Positions 24,774 through 37,900 of a stretch of 64,000 bases of DNA are shown piece after piece (position 1 is the stretch's first letter; each line of letters opens with the position of its first letter). The notes beneath the pieces were generated by a model, which was given only the letters and a program-made list of their open reading frames with translations, was not told the origin of the DNA and ran no database searches. A program made the position numbers and the translations under genes. The DNA lies in NCBI GenBank assembly GCA_025677815.1, contig JAIXMP010000012.1, forward strand, positions 620,001 through 684,000, in the 5' to 3' direction. The stretch is from Phascolomyces articulosus. Lineage: Eukaryota; Mucoromycota; Mucoromycetes; Mucorales; Lichtheimiaceae.

Positions 24774-25525
24774 ATAATTTTTTTTTCTTTTTTTATTATG
24801 TTCACTTAATCCTTTGTTTTTTTATATATATTTGCAAAAAAAATATCTATTGCCCTATCTAAAAAGAAAATTTTCCAATGCTCCCGTTTGTTTTTATTTG
24901 ATTCACGTTTTTTTTTGAGTTACTTCCTTCCCCCCCGTTTACTATTAGCTTCTTTTCCACTTAATACTATCCTAAAACAATGAACCTTTTTTTTAATATC
25001 ATACCATTTTATTTCTCATATATTTGACTCAGATTTTTTTTTGTGTATTGCTGTGTTATTAATAGATTGGATCCATTAAGTTAATTTAAAGAACGTCCGT
25101 GATTCGTTTTGTTCCACAGACTTTTTTTTTTGTTACTCCAAGAAATGGCATGTTTAATTTCTTTCCCTCACTTGTTTATGCATGATCCACGAAAAAAAAA
25201 AGATTTGCATTATGTCCTTATTGCGGTATTTTATATGGATTCTTATACTCCTGCAATTAACTCTTATTGTAAGTATACTACTTTATTCCGTAAAAGGTCG
25301 CTGATACATAGGGTAAAATTACAAAGGAAGAATATTACGTATACAGAGGATACTGATGAGGAATAAAAGAGAGTAATATGGTTTGTAGCCATCAGACAAA
25401 AGGTATATAACTAGGTAAATAGTATACAGTAATGATGATCTCGTATTTCTATTCAATGTTAATATACGTATGACTTTTGTTAATGTATTATTAACTTGGC
25501 TTTTTTGTTGCCATAATGATAATAG
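24774..25525. other. 3' flank of CYP51, no gene seen
   Basis: T-rich 3' untranslated-type sequence followed by AT-rich DNA. The open frame at 25109-25366 has no motif and a composition like its surroundings, so it is not called. Confidence 0.4.
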
Positions 25526-25690
25526 GTTAAAAAAATTATCCACCGCCTTACGAGAACGACAATGCTTCTGTCTTTACACCCAAACAATTCGTCAAATCAA
25601 AAGAATGTATTATCTTTTGGTGTGACAGGCACCAGAAGCATATGGAAAATGTCATTCCGTTTATGACTGTTCATGACAACATTAAATGAT
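25526..25690 (+). pseudogene. Orphan exon-like fragment
   Basis: One plus-strand frame reads about 50 coding-like residues (PPYENDNASVFTPKQFVKSK, then IFWCDRHQKHMENVIPFM) ending in TGA at about 25688. The composition is balanced and hydrophilic, unlike surrounding AT-rich frames. It has no start codon and no partner exon was found. It may be the 3' end of a decayed gene. Family not recognised. Confidence 0.3.
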
Positions 25691-26251
25691 AAGTAGATCG
25701 GAAGAGTTATGAATCACAAATAATATTGTAATACCAATGATCCAAACCAAGGAAAAGAAGAAACCAAATCATATAATGCTAAAAGACAAAGAAAAGATGA
25801 CAAAGAAGAAGAGCACACGAAGAAGGGACCAGTGATAAAATAAAAGGAAACGACAGCTGGCATTGTGTATATATGAAGTTTATGAGAACATAAATGTGGA
25901 TGTAGATCAAACGTTTTTAAAGTTCCAACTCAAGATTAGCATGTATCCCGCGTTACGAATATATGGAATATGATATACCAGATTGTGAGACAATATGGGC
26001 ACAAACAAAATCCATCCTTGATACTAACATGCGGTCGTTGTAGTGGTGGCCGGTGGTTTAAGAACATTTATATTTCAAATTTTTCGAACTTGTTAAATTG
26101 AAATAATAACTTCCATATTAGACATTGTTTTTACATAAACTTTATTAATTTTCAAAAGAAGAAACGGCTATTGACACCAGATACAAAAAAATGAATATTG
26201 GAGATATACGTATAATTGTACTGCAGTACTATTGTAAAAAGTTTATAATGC
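25691..26251. other. AT-rich spacer between decayed fragments
   Basis: No coding sequence, repeat or RNA gene recognised. Purine-rich around 25740-25860. Confidence 0.4.
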
Positions 26252-27373
26252 TTATTCAGGTAGTTCTGTAATATTGTTAGTATCTTTGGTTAGTATGTTC
26301 GCGATGGTCATGTTAGTTGGTTTTTTTTCTATTCTTTTTTTTTTCATTCTATCTATTATATTTTTCTTTATAAATGAAATGTTGATATGATGAAGAGATG
26401 CAGAGTGTGCCTCGGTTTTGTTTTTGTTGTTCATGCTGATGTTGATATATATTGAATCATTTGGATTTGTGTTGTCTTTCATGGTGATGATAAATCTTGG
26501 CACTGGAATGGACTTTTTTCGTATTGATTCTTGATGGTCAACTTGGCTAATGTTATCATCCGTGTCCTGGTTATTAATGAGATTAATGATAGTTAAACTA
26601 CGTATCCCCAACTGACCATCTAGTCAATATCATATGGATAAAGATCAACCAAACAAGTCTTGACCAATCCTGAAATCTGAATCTTGTTTGATTTGACAAC
26701 TAATTGCGTTCATATACAACATGAATATCTTCATAGCCTTGAGATCCAATAATAAATGCCTTGTTGCTCGGACACTATTAGATCGAATATAAACATTATG
26801 TTTCATGCATGCTTGTTGTATTGAAATATCGAAAGAAACTTGAATATTCGATCGTTGTGCTATTGTGCTTTTGTTTTTTGAAATGACCATAGCTTAATGG
26901 TAATGCTTTTTATAATCAACACCATAGTGATATATACAATGGCTTGGTATATATAAATATGGCACGTTATCACCAACGATATTGTTGTAGCAGACTTGAA
27001 AGAGAGCGATAAGATCATCACATCGAAAAGTAATAAATGTCTTAAAATCATTCCTGAGAGCAAGTGATAAGAGATGAACTTGATCACACACCAGATTTAC
27101 TATCATGTCTGTAGAATGGTAATATTGTTGAATAATAGACCATAAGGTAAATTTTTGATTTCTTTCTTGCTCAAATGGAATGAATCATCGATCGTTCAAA
27201 ACTGGAGAATCCTTTTCGTCCATCCGATATCCATAGAAACCATTACACATCTTGGTTGTGTAATCCATTGTGAGAGCAGAACTGTATAAAGGAAATCGGA
27301 TGAATATTGCCTCATACTTTCGAATTAAACTGAAGACTGGTAAAGAAGAGAGTAATACAGCACTCAGGCACAC
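26252..27373 (-). pseudogene. 1.1-kb single-frame ORF interrupted by stops, family unknown
   Basis: Four minus-strand open stretches, 27373-27185, 27106-26894, 26890-26645 and 26611-26252, all lie in the same reading frame. The first three are separated only by in-frame stop codons (a TGA at about 27185 and a TAA at about 26894) with no frameshift, and readable sequence continues between them (FIPFEQERNQKFTLWSIIQQ just before 27106). The composition is protein-like with Cys, His, Arg and Asp (NLVCDQVHLLSLALRNDFK, RATRHLLLDLKAMKIFMLYM). It looks like an intronless gene of about 370 codons disabled by point mutations. I do not recognise the family. A multi-copy element-encoded protein is possible. 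Confidence 0.5.
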
Positions 27374-27476
27374 CCAAATCTAGAATTTAACTGAAGATCG
27401 GCAAGGACATTCTTTTTTTAAAAACAAACATCCCAAGAACAACAACCTCCTGAATTAAACTGAAGACCGGCAAGGG
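27322..27476. repeat. Three spaced copies of a 24-bp motif
   Basis: The motif GAATTAAACTGAAGACCGGC occurs with 1-4 mismatches at 27322, 27383 and 27452, that is with 61- and 69-bp periods. Outside the motif the units do not align. The first copy lies at the 5' end of the interrupted minus-strand frame, where it reads SLPVFSLI. Confidence 0.7.
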
Positions 27477-27723
27477 AGACCACCACATTGCGACAACCTA
27501 TCACCCCAAAAAATAAAACATACTAACAGCAGCCATTAATCCAAACCGTGAAAGGTATTCCGAGTGGCAAGGGATACATGATATAAGATGGATACACTAC
27601 AAGACAAAGGAGATCCAGAGCACACGTCCTTGGCCAAGTCTATCCAGAACCCTCAAGACCGTAGATAACCCCATGCGACGGATCTGGGCTTCAGGAAACA
27701 TATCATGTGTATTATTCAAATAG

Positions 27724-27945
27724 TTACCTTTGAATCAATGATGACTCAATTGGATATGCAAGAAAAGAAAAGACAGATCCTGTTGATAGGATAAAGTGAC
27801 CTTGTTTTGTCGTCATGAGAATGCTACCATGGAAACAATGCAAGAAATATTCTACTCCCTCTACAGCAGCGTAATTATTTCTTTCATGCAATAAAAGAAA
27901 ATCCCGTTGCCATAAACGAGAATTTTTAAAAAAATAGAAACTCAA
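27724..27945 (-). mobile_element. Retrotransposon RNase H-like fragment
   Basis: The frame encodes SRLWQRDFLLLHERNNYAAV, then EGVEYFLHCFHGS and ILMTTKQGHF, before a stop. The pattern SR-x-L-x-ERN-Y-(A/E)-A/V-x-E-x(3)-YF-x(2)-xxHG followed by a beta strand resembles the RNase H segment of Ty3/gypsy polyproteins (SRxLxxAExNYxxxEKExLAxVxAxxxxRHYLxG). The catalytic acidic residues cannot be confirmed. No LTRs or other domains lie nearby, so this is at most a small relic. Confidence 0.4.
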
Positions 27946-28900
27946 AAGTTAATTTACTTCATTTCATTTGAATCACAAAAAAAAAATAGAATAAACTTGT
28001 AAAAAAAAAGAATATATAAAACATACCATAAAGAAGCTTGTATCAATAGGACCGTCTTTTTTCTTTCTTGCTATTCCGTTTGATCATCATATCCTGAAAC
28101 TATCAGCAACCACAGAGAATATGTCCCATCCACCACTCCCATCGAGCGGTATCCACAGTCCAATCAGGTTCCAACCAGATTCCTGACAGCGTGGAAAACG
28201 TTTGTACCCCTTCATTCCAATGACCATAGGTGATCATATCATATCATAAAGATGTTAGTTGAAGATCTCCAATACCCTTTACCTTCAGCCTGAAAAAATG
28301 ACCAACTGCTAGTATGTCTTGCTACCGGTTCACCGCTTCCACAATCCCCGGAAACGGGACACGAGGTACCACAAGGCCTATGAACACAAACATTTTGATG
28401 ATTAATTCAAAAAAAAAAAATTATACTCATTCGTGTATACTTTGATTTATTCAATAGCAACAAGACTCAATGTACGACCTCATTGCCCATCACTTTTACA
28501 TAAAGCACATATCGTAGGATTTAGTATAAATGGTTTGTATGCATAATAGCGGCTAGATTATTGTGAATAACTAAAAATACCTTCGGCAGTTGACAAATTT
28601 CCCAGTACGTATTGATATTGAGGGAGAGGATGATAGTGTCTTTCAATAACCTATTCAAAATGGTGCCATTCATCATGATAATAATTTCAATTTTCAATAC
28701 GTAGAATATATATTATATACATAATAAAAGCACAATATTTTTTTTAATTTATTAATTTTTGCATAGGAGAAAAGAAAAAAGGAACGATAATATGGATACA
28801 ATTTGAGGGAAAGAGGGAGGAAAAAGAGGATAAGAAGGAGGAGATCGAGCCATAGTATTATAATGTTGTTTGTAAATAATTAAGCATATAAAAAATTGAT
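27946..28900. other. Gene-free spacer, 3' flank of the PARP gene
   Basis: No recognisable feature. The segment 28080-28380 is less AT-rich than its surroundings but carries stops in all frames. The final 100 bp form the 3' flank of the PARP gene. Confidence 0.4.
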
Positions 28901-31900
28901 TTATTCATCATCAGAATCCATAGCATCAGAATCACTCATATCATCACTGTCATCATCGACTTCTTCGATGCTGGATTCTTCCGTGTTCTTGACTTTATCT
29001 TCCTTCACATTGGGAAGGAACCAATGCTTATAAACCTTAGCGTGATGTACATCGTTCTTCTTATTACATTTTTCACCATACTGGCACGTCTCACGTTGCT
29101 GGAAGATTTCGGGAAGTTGGTTTTCGGCTTGTTGTACAAACAACATCGTTGCCATGGTCTGTGTACAACTTGTACATACTCTGCTGTTACGTGTAATTGG
29201 CATACTAGGCTTCCATCGTGGTTCTAGAACAAAATAAAGAATTAGTTTAATTTATCAATCATAGAAAATAGTAAAAAGAATAATGGCTAGGTAGAAACTT
29301 ACTGTAACTTTGGGATTCAAGGAATGTATCTAAATGTTCATAAAACAGTTCTTTTTCTGTTTTACCACTGTGTGTAGTCCAGAATCGTATCAATCCACGT
29401 TCATATTCACCCAAGGATGAATGGCCATTAAGAATAACATCGTTTCTGACTTGATAATCGGAAAGGTTTGCAATGGATGAACCAGAACAATATGATTGAC
29501 ATAATTCACAGTAATTGTTGTTGCGTACGAGAACCATGTATTTGATTTTGATTTGACTGTCGTCATAGACAATAAATTCGTTGTGGTTGATTTTAGGTTG
29601 ATCGTAATATGGAATGTCTGAGGGAATAGGATATTGCATAGTAGGTCCCATAGGGATACGCACACCACGCTTATCATAGATAGCATTGGCTGGATTGGGT
29701 CCTTCTTTACCCATGCCTCGAACGGACATGTGTTTCTCTTCGTCGTATTTATACATTGCATGGTAACTCATTTCACTTTCTTCACCAAGAGCAACTTCAC
29801 AAAGCAATAAAAGTGCATAACCAGGATGTTTCTTTTCATAGAAACCATTGTTGGAGTACATGACGGATTTGGCAAACATGTCTGCAAAGTAAACACCGTT
29901 TCCAAACATGGATCCCTATATTTTTTTTAAAAAAAAATATAGGACTATTAGTATCCAACATATTTCATTCTATTACAGTTCAATGTCATAAATAAAAAAA
30001 TAACGTACGTTTTGTTGAGCAATGGCTGGTTTTGTTCTAAGACCTTGTTTCAAAATACCCAAAAAGTTGTTTGTATGGGAGCCATGCCACAAGAGCTTTC
30101 GGTTTGAATTATTGGCGTGTGGTTCAAATCTCTCCGCTTCACCTTCACGGTCGACACCAAATAAGTGAGTAATTTCGTAACCGGATTGTTTGGCAGTGGT
30201 TAACATGTATTTTTGAACCATATTGAATTCGGGTGTGTTTTTCTCAATCTCGTTCAGTTGACAATGTAAAGAGCGGAAACAGTAATCCAAGGGGTGGATT
30301 TCGGATGCACGACGTTTGGCTGCCAATAAAACATTGATGGAAAAGTTGAGATAGTTGACATTGTTCAAACGGGCAAGTTCTTCCTGTAAATTATGTTTTC
30401 GGGAGATAGCGAAAATTCCCTTTGTATGTGAGGTCTTGGGAAGCAAGCGATAATATTTGTTGGTCCATTGGACAATTTCATGTCCCATATCTATTTTATA
30501 TAAAATAAAACAATATGTTAGTATTAACGTTGTTATTATCACGAGAGTATAGATCCATCATCAATCCAATCCATCAATCTTTTTTTAAAACAAAATTACC
30601 TCTCTTCTTAGCACGTCCTTCTTTGGTTGTAAAATTAGTTTCAGCCTCATATTTCTTGATCAATTTACTCAATTGATTAAGGACCTTGTAAGCTTCATCA
30701 ATGCGCTTTTGAGGGATATGACCAGCAGGAATATCTAACTCAAGTTGCTTGTAACCTTGATTCAATGCTTCAAAATCACAAAAGATGTTCATGGCATTGT
30801 AGATAGCAGGAGGTAATTGGGACGGAACACTTGTCTCGACAAATTCAAAGTCCTTAAGAAGCACAGGCTTCTTGGGTGGTTTGACGGCCATGAGTTCGAA
30901 TCGGCCGGGTTTGGGTTCAAAAGTTTCAGGTGTATGATTTTCCCAAGTATTGCCAGTCTTGGACCGGAAAATAGACTTGAATTCGTTCACAGCTTCTTCT
31001 TTGGTCAAGAAAGGAGTCTTTTGATGCATACCAGATTCACCAATGGAACCCCAACGAGTCCAAAGAACGTAAAGATCAAGAATAGTGTTGTAAATGACAG
31101 ATAATTTGTAGAACCTAAAATATGTTTGTCAAATTAGTAAACAAGTCTTTTCCCATTCATTTTCATATTATCATTCATTTCTAAACCACAAAATAGACAT
31201 ACATGTTACATCCGTAATAATAAGCACCAACTTCAACTTTTTGGACCATAATATCGTAAGGAACGTTGTTTTCATCCACAGCAAGTCGCCCGATATTTGT
31301 CATTTTTGAAAGAGGATCCACAACGTGTGTCTCATCTTCCTTTTCTTCTTCCTGTGAATCGCCATTTGCTTCAGCTCTTGCCTTTGCTTCAGCTTTCAAT
31401 AAAGCTCTCTCTGCTTCAGCATCTTCTTCAATAGCTTGCATAGCAATATACTCGTCCACAATCATCGATTGTTCTCCTTCTTCAACGTCGTCGGCTGTTT
31501 CCATTTCGACATCTTCAAGAGTAATGCCAACTTTGACAAGCTCGTCAAAGAATTCTTTGCGACCACGGGAATGAGCATAATCAATGGCGCGAAGTCCTAC
31601 AGTTAAATAATATAATTGTATATATTAGGATTTTCAATTCATCACCCCATTGTTCATCCAAGAAAAATATCGACCAGGAAATGTATTTATTTACCTTTCT
31701 TATCAGCTAGTTCAGCAAGAGCATCAAAGTCAGATTCAGTCGTTTCAACAATGAATTTGAGAATATCAGTATTTTCATGTGAATAATGTGTACAAATAAG
31801 GAAGGATACGATCGAACGACCATCGTTATCAGTCGCCTTCCAATCAATATTGTGCTTTGTTTTATGGCAAATGGTTTGTAAAGCAGTTAAATCGTTTTGA

Positions 31901-34900
31901 GCAACAGCATGGAAAATAGCATTCAATGGACCCCATTGGATCAAATCCATATTTTCGCCCTTCTTGCTGGTAGTTTTACGACAACTGGCTACATTTGGAT
32001 TGGCACCAAGTTCCAATAAACGCTAAATAAGACAGAAATGCCAATAAACAATTAGGAAAACTCTTAATCGTCATCTTTTTTAATAAAGAAAAAATATAAT
32101 ATATACCTCAACATGGATAGCGTTGTGTTTGCGAATAGAAAATTCCAAGGGTGTCATGCCAGTTTCTGGATCAATTAGATTTACGTTTGGTTCAAAATTT
32201 TGCATCATGTGAGAAAGGATGTGATGCTATGAATTGAAGAGTTGAAGTGTCAGTCTATTATCTTTTATACAGTTTGTTCATACAAGTTGTGTACATACGC
32301 GATTGGGTAAATTGTCATCAAACATATAATGATAGAAAATGGAGCGTTCCGAATTCAGATCCATAAGATCAAGGTTAGCCTTGTGTTCGAGCAGTAACTA
32401 TTTTTTTTTTAAAAAAAGTATTATAAGTTTTGTAATGTTTAATACATAATCGTTATATGAGACATAATAGGAAATATTGTTTTACCATCAAGGATTGATT
32501 GTTATTACTTGAGTTGCTCAAATACATGAAACATGAGCGACCATACCATGGTTCTTCCTTTGGGCCCATGACATTTGGATCGGCTCCACCATTAATCAAT
32601 ACCTAAATAATAAGTTTAGAAGAAAGTTTCAGTTATCAAGCAAATATACATGTTGATCCCCAAAATTTAATACAAATAAATACCTTGAAGGTTGAGTCGG
32701 TAGCAATAAATACAGGATGTATCACAATTAGTTCTTTCTTGCCCTTCAATGTATAAGTAGCAGTGGATGGTACATTAGGATCAGCATTGGCATCCAAAAG
32801 TTCCTAAATTAATAATAAAAAGGGAAGATTAAATAATCAAGTCAAATAATAAAAAAGGTAAATTTTATGACGAATTTTCAAAGATTTTATATTTATACCT
32901 TGAGAATATTATCAGATTTATCCATACAAGCTTGCATCACTGCATTGGGTCTTCCATGAACGCTATCTCCATCTTTAGGAGCACCAAATTCCAAAAGAGT
33001 TTTGACCAAATAGATATTCTTACTCTTGACAGCAAGCAAGAGAGTAGAATCTTTGGCAGCTGTGCTTGTACCACTTTCAAAACGAGCTCCCGCTTTCACG
33101 AGCAACTAATAAATGGTATATATATAGAGAGAGAGAATTTAGTAATCTTGTAAAAACCATAGTTATGTTCATTTTCTCATTTTCAATTTTTATTATATAT
33201 TTTAACTTACCTGAATTGAATGGATATCTTGTGACGAAGTAGCATGCCACAATTCAGATAATCCATCTTCATCCAGTTGATTGATTTCACTACCACCAGC
33301 TGATAACAAATTGTTCAAAAGAGTAGATTGACCATGCATTGCTGCATAATGGATGGGTGTACGTTGATGGACATCAGTTTCAAATGGTAAACCAAGTTCA
33401 GCAACCTTGGCAATAACATCAGGTAAGTATTCATCCCAGATTTCCCTAGATTCACATTATCGGAAATAATTTTTAGTATGCAATTTTTTTTATCACTATC
33501 CATCAATTTATCACTGTTGCAATACAAAAAAAAATCTATCGTTACTTGTTAAATGGCTTGAAGTTGGCAAGAATATGCCACAAGTTACAACCTTCAGCTG
33601 TTTTGCCAGAAAGTGCAGAAGCTGGTGCAGAGTTGAGCAAGATATCGGCAACATGGAATTTACCAGTTCGTAAAGAGTCTTGCAACGATTCTAAAATCAA
33701 ATGATACAAAGTTAAATATAAAAGACTTACTCACCCACACAAATAATGTTGGATGATAAAAAACAAATATAATATATACCTAAAATGTTGGGATCACGAT
33801 CAAGAATCAAGTAGGCCATATTCATAAAGTCTTGTGACAAACTGTAATTCAAAGTGGTTATAGAATCACCCACAGGAAGCGTCATCACACTACTAGGGAT
33901 AGCACCTTGATCACAAAGCATCACCGAATAATCCACATGCTTGTAACGCAAAGCAAGTTGCAATGGTGTATTTTGATCCAAATCTTGAGCGTTGATGTTG
34001 ACACCTTTAGCAAGCAAGATAGAAGTGGAAGAAAATGCGCCCACAGCAGCTGCATAATGCAATGGAGTTCTTCCAAACTCGTCAGCTGTATCGTATTTGA
34101 GACCATCGAATTGGGAAAGGAACTTGATGATATCAATAGGATCCACCTTAGTAGGCAATGTTGTATCGATTTCCCATTGGAATTGTGAATAAAGTTCCAA
34201 GGTAGGAATTTCATCTTGATCAATAATCACTTCATCTTCGTCCATAGTAGAGACACTGTTATTCTTGGTTGTGGTTGGTTTCTTTGGTTTGTTGTTTTCA
34301 AGATAAATGCGTACAGCGTGAGCAATCCAATTATTGCTGGTGGCATCCTTTGTATCGCGTCCATACTTTTCAACTGATTTTGTTACGTTTTCTTCAAGAG
34401 TTTCTCTTTCCTTCTTGTCTTGGATAAATTTCTTCACCTTTTTACCAATGTCAGCCATTTTGCGCATATGAGGAATAATGTTCATGTGAATGAATGCAAG
34501 ATGGAGTGGCGTACGTCCTAAAACATAAAAAATCAAACACGTCTTAATAAAGTTATAAAAATCTCGTAAATGATATAATAATAAAAAGGAAGAACATACC
34601 CAGAATATCCTTTGCATTGATATCCGATCCACCTTGTAAAAGTAATCGTTCAATTCGAAGGGAGGCATTTGTCATATTCTTGGTCTGTTGAATGGCAACA
34701 TGGAGTGGTGTGCGCTTCTTCTTGTCAATAGCATGGACATCGGCTCCGAATTCGAGCATCAGTTTGACCAAATGATACTTTTCTACAAGAACAGCATGGT
34801 GAAGAGGAGACAAGCCTTGGTTGTCTTGATAGTTGACATTGGCACCTGCCTTGAGCAAATGTTGAGCAATGTTCAAATTGGTATTTTGGATTGATTGAGC

Positions 34901-37900
34901 CAATGGAGAAAGGTTCTTGCTTGCTTCAATGATATAGTTAGGATCGGCTTTGCATTTCAAAAGAACAGTAGCAGCATGTTCGTTTCCATATTTTGATGCA
35001 AGGAGAAGAGCTGTGTTGTGGTGCTTATCACCTACGTTCACATTGAAAGGAGAGGACTCATACGAAGTGGCCATAATATTGAAATAGGTCTTGGAAATGT
35101 ACTCGTTTTTGATCTTGCTGGCGATAATGGCACATGTTTCCATAGCTTATAAAATAAATAGATAGAGCATTCGTGATGCATATAAGTATTGAAAAATAAA
35201 AATTAAAGTTACACAGTAATTAAGCATTGCCCAAGGTAAAAAAAAAAAAAAAAAAAAAAAAAAACTTACAGTTATTCACAATGGAATGATCAATTGGACA
35301 TTGAGTATGTTGAATAACAGTGTCAATCAATGCAGGGTATTGCAATCGAATGACCTTCATCATGACTGTATCACCATTATTTGAGTGCTTGTAACAAGTA
35401 TTGGGATTGGCACCAGCACTCAACAAATGTTGGACCGTAAGAACACTGATCACTTTATCCTTGTTGTTTTTCAACGATTGCTGAATAGCATCTACAGCAT
35501 ACATGAGAGCGGTATATTTTTTCGTGTCTCGGTTATCAATACCTTCAAAAGATGACTTGGTATAAGCAGCACACAAATCTTCGATAATGGCATCATCCAA
35601 TGATTTTGCGGCAGCCATCATTGTGGATAATCCGTGATCATTAGCAATACAAGGATTAGCACCAAAGGAGAGATATTCCTTGACAGCATTTGGAAGCAAT
35701 TGATTGAAATCAGGCTTGATAATGTTATAGATTTTGTTGGTATATTCAACTGTTTGCAAATCGGTATTATCCAAATAATCAGATTTTTGGAACGTCTTTT
35801 TGAAATAACCACTAAGCATAGGTGGAGCATTAGAAGGAACGCCATCAATGATCATACGTTGGTTAGGATCACATCCTTGAGACATTAAAAATCGCAATAA
35901 GGTTGCATCTTGAGTGCTTGCAGCTATAGATTTTTTTTGATTAAAAAATCACAATGAATATACACAATTCTTCTTTTGGTTTCCTCTCCTTCCAATTATT
36001 AAGCATTTTTTTTTGTCAGTGTAATACTATACCCATATGCAAAGCACTAAATCCAGTATGAGGAGGGTATTCACTCTTGCTACGTTTAGGATTGTTTTTG
36101 AAAAAGTCCTTTGGCAATTGAATGACGGTATTCATATCAGGATGGAACTTTTCAATGACTCTTGTTGCCATAGAAATCTAATACAAATAAAAAATCAATA
36201 TGTTACATTCTATCCATCCTTAACCCTTCATACAGAAACTGGGAAAAAACTATACGTCCCACCTAAAAAAATATATATAATAATGTGACTTACAAAGTGT
36301 TCGAAACGGAATTCAAATATGACATCTTCTCGAGAAGAGCGATCCTCATTGCGAGCACCTTGTGCATAGCTTGTAGCTTTGGAAATATGTTTCGCTTTGA
36401 TACGTTCCTTTTCTTGCTTAACATGGTTTCTTTGATTTTCGCAAGCGTCGAAGACAGCACCCAAGATAGGAACATTTCCTTCTTTACTAACCGAATTAAT
36501 CTAATATAAAATACACACACAATTGAATAATACAATTTAATATGCGTAATGATTTTCAGTGTGTTGTCAAACCGGAACCCAATATTTGATATAAATATAA
36601 CTTACATTCGTCTCGACTGATGCTGGAACAGGATTATTTTCAACAGCTCTCCAGAGAACCTTGACTCTTTGTTCAAAACGATTCCAGCGAGTACGATCCA
36701 TTTCACGTCGAGTGTTCAGCATATCCAATTCAGACGAGGTGGCAATAAGAGATTGGAAAAAGGTCATACCAGTGGATGACATGGTATCCCAATACTTGGC
36801 ACCATGTTCAATAAAGATGTCCATCACATAATCCTTGTTTTGATCAATGGCAAGGGCCAAAGGCGTATCACCCTCGGAATTCTTCATATCAAGATTTGCA
36901 CCAGCATCCAATAAAAGTTTGGCCAATTGTCTACTGAATTCAATACCATCCATATCATCGTATTCCAATCTTTTTATGTTGACATTATGTTCTTCATCTT
37001 CGTTGACCCAACCAGAAGGACGATGTGCGTTGTATCTACCAATGGCAAAGCTATGGAGTACGGTGTTACCTATATAGGGTGGTTGTACAAATAATTAGCA
37101 TTTCCATTTTTTTTTATAATAAATACTTGCCACTTTAAAAATACCTTTAATGGTTTGGATGTTGGGATCAGCTTTCTTGGAAATAAGCAAACGAGTCTTA
37201 CGAAGTACTTGTTCAGCTTCAAATTTGCTAGTGACTTCTTCTTCAACACAATGATGCAACAGTGTCTTGCCATCTTGGTCCTTAAAGTTAACATCGATGT
37301 TGCATTCGGTAAGCATATATTGAACAATTGAAATATGGCCCTTGAGATTCGCCACAGAACAAGCTGTTGTTCTCCACACGTTATGAGCAGCTGGATCGGC
37401 ATCACCCATTTCAATCAAAAGACGCAACAAACGATGGTGACCAAAACCTGCAGCATAATGGATAGGGCGATTTTGAGAAGTATCGGCAGCATCCGCATTG
37501 ACACCGATATCTTGTAACAAATACTTCACCACGTCATATTTACCATTGATACTTGCCAAATGAAGTGGTGTACGAGCATACTTATCCACGGCTTCAGGAT
37601 CCGCCTTACCATGTTCAATCAACACCTTGACACATTCAACATGACCTCGTTGAGCAGCAAATAACAAAGGTGTGGCGTGCAAAGAACTTTCGACGGCTTC
37701 TATGGTAGCACCACAATCAATCAATTCACGACATGTTTCAGCATGACCAAAGTAGGCAGCATAGTGTAGTGGACGCCAACGCTGTCGAAGTAAAGTTTGG
37801 TCAGCAAATTCGGTATTGGGAACATCGCCTTTACTTAAATGTTTGAGCAAGGGACGGATATTTTGATGACGACCAAAACGAGCAGCTTGGATCAAGGGTG

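Noticed and set aside
25692..25708. AGATCGGAAGAG, identical to the start of a common sequencing adaptor
   Set aside because: Only 12 bases match and the following bases differ from the adaptor. It lies in continuous local AT-rich sequence, so chance is likely.
35236..35264. Long A run inside the PARP gene
   Set aside because: It is the polypyrimidine tract of an intron on the minus strand, not a retroposed poly(A) tail.
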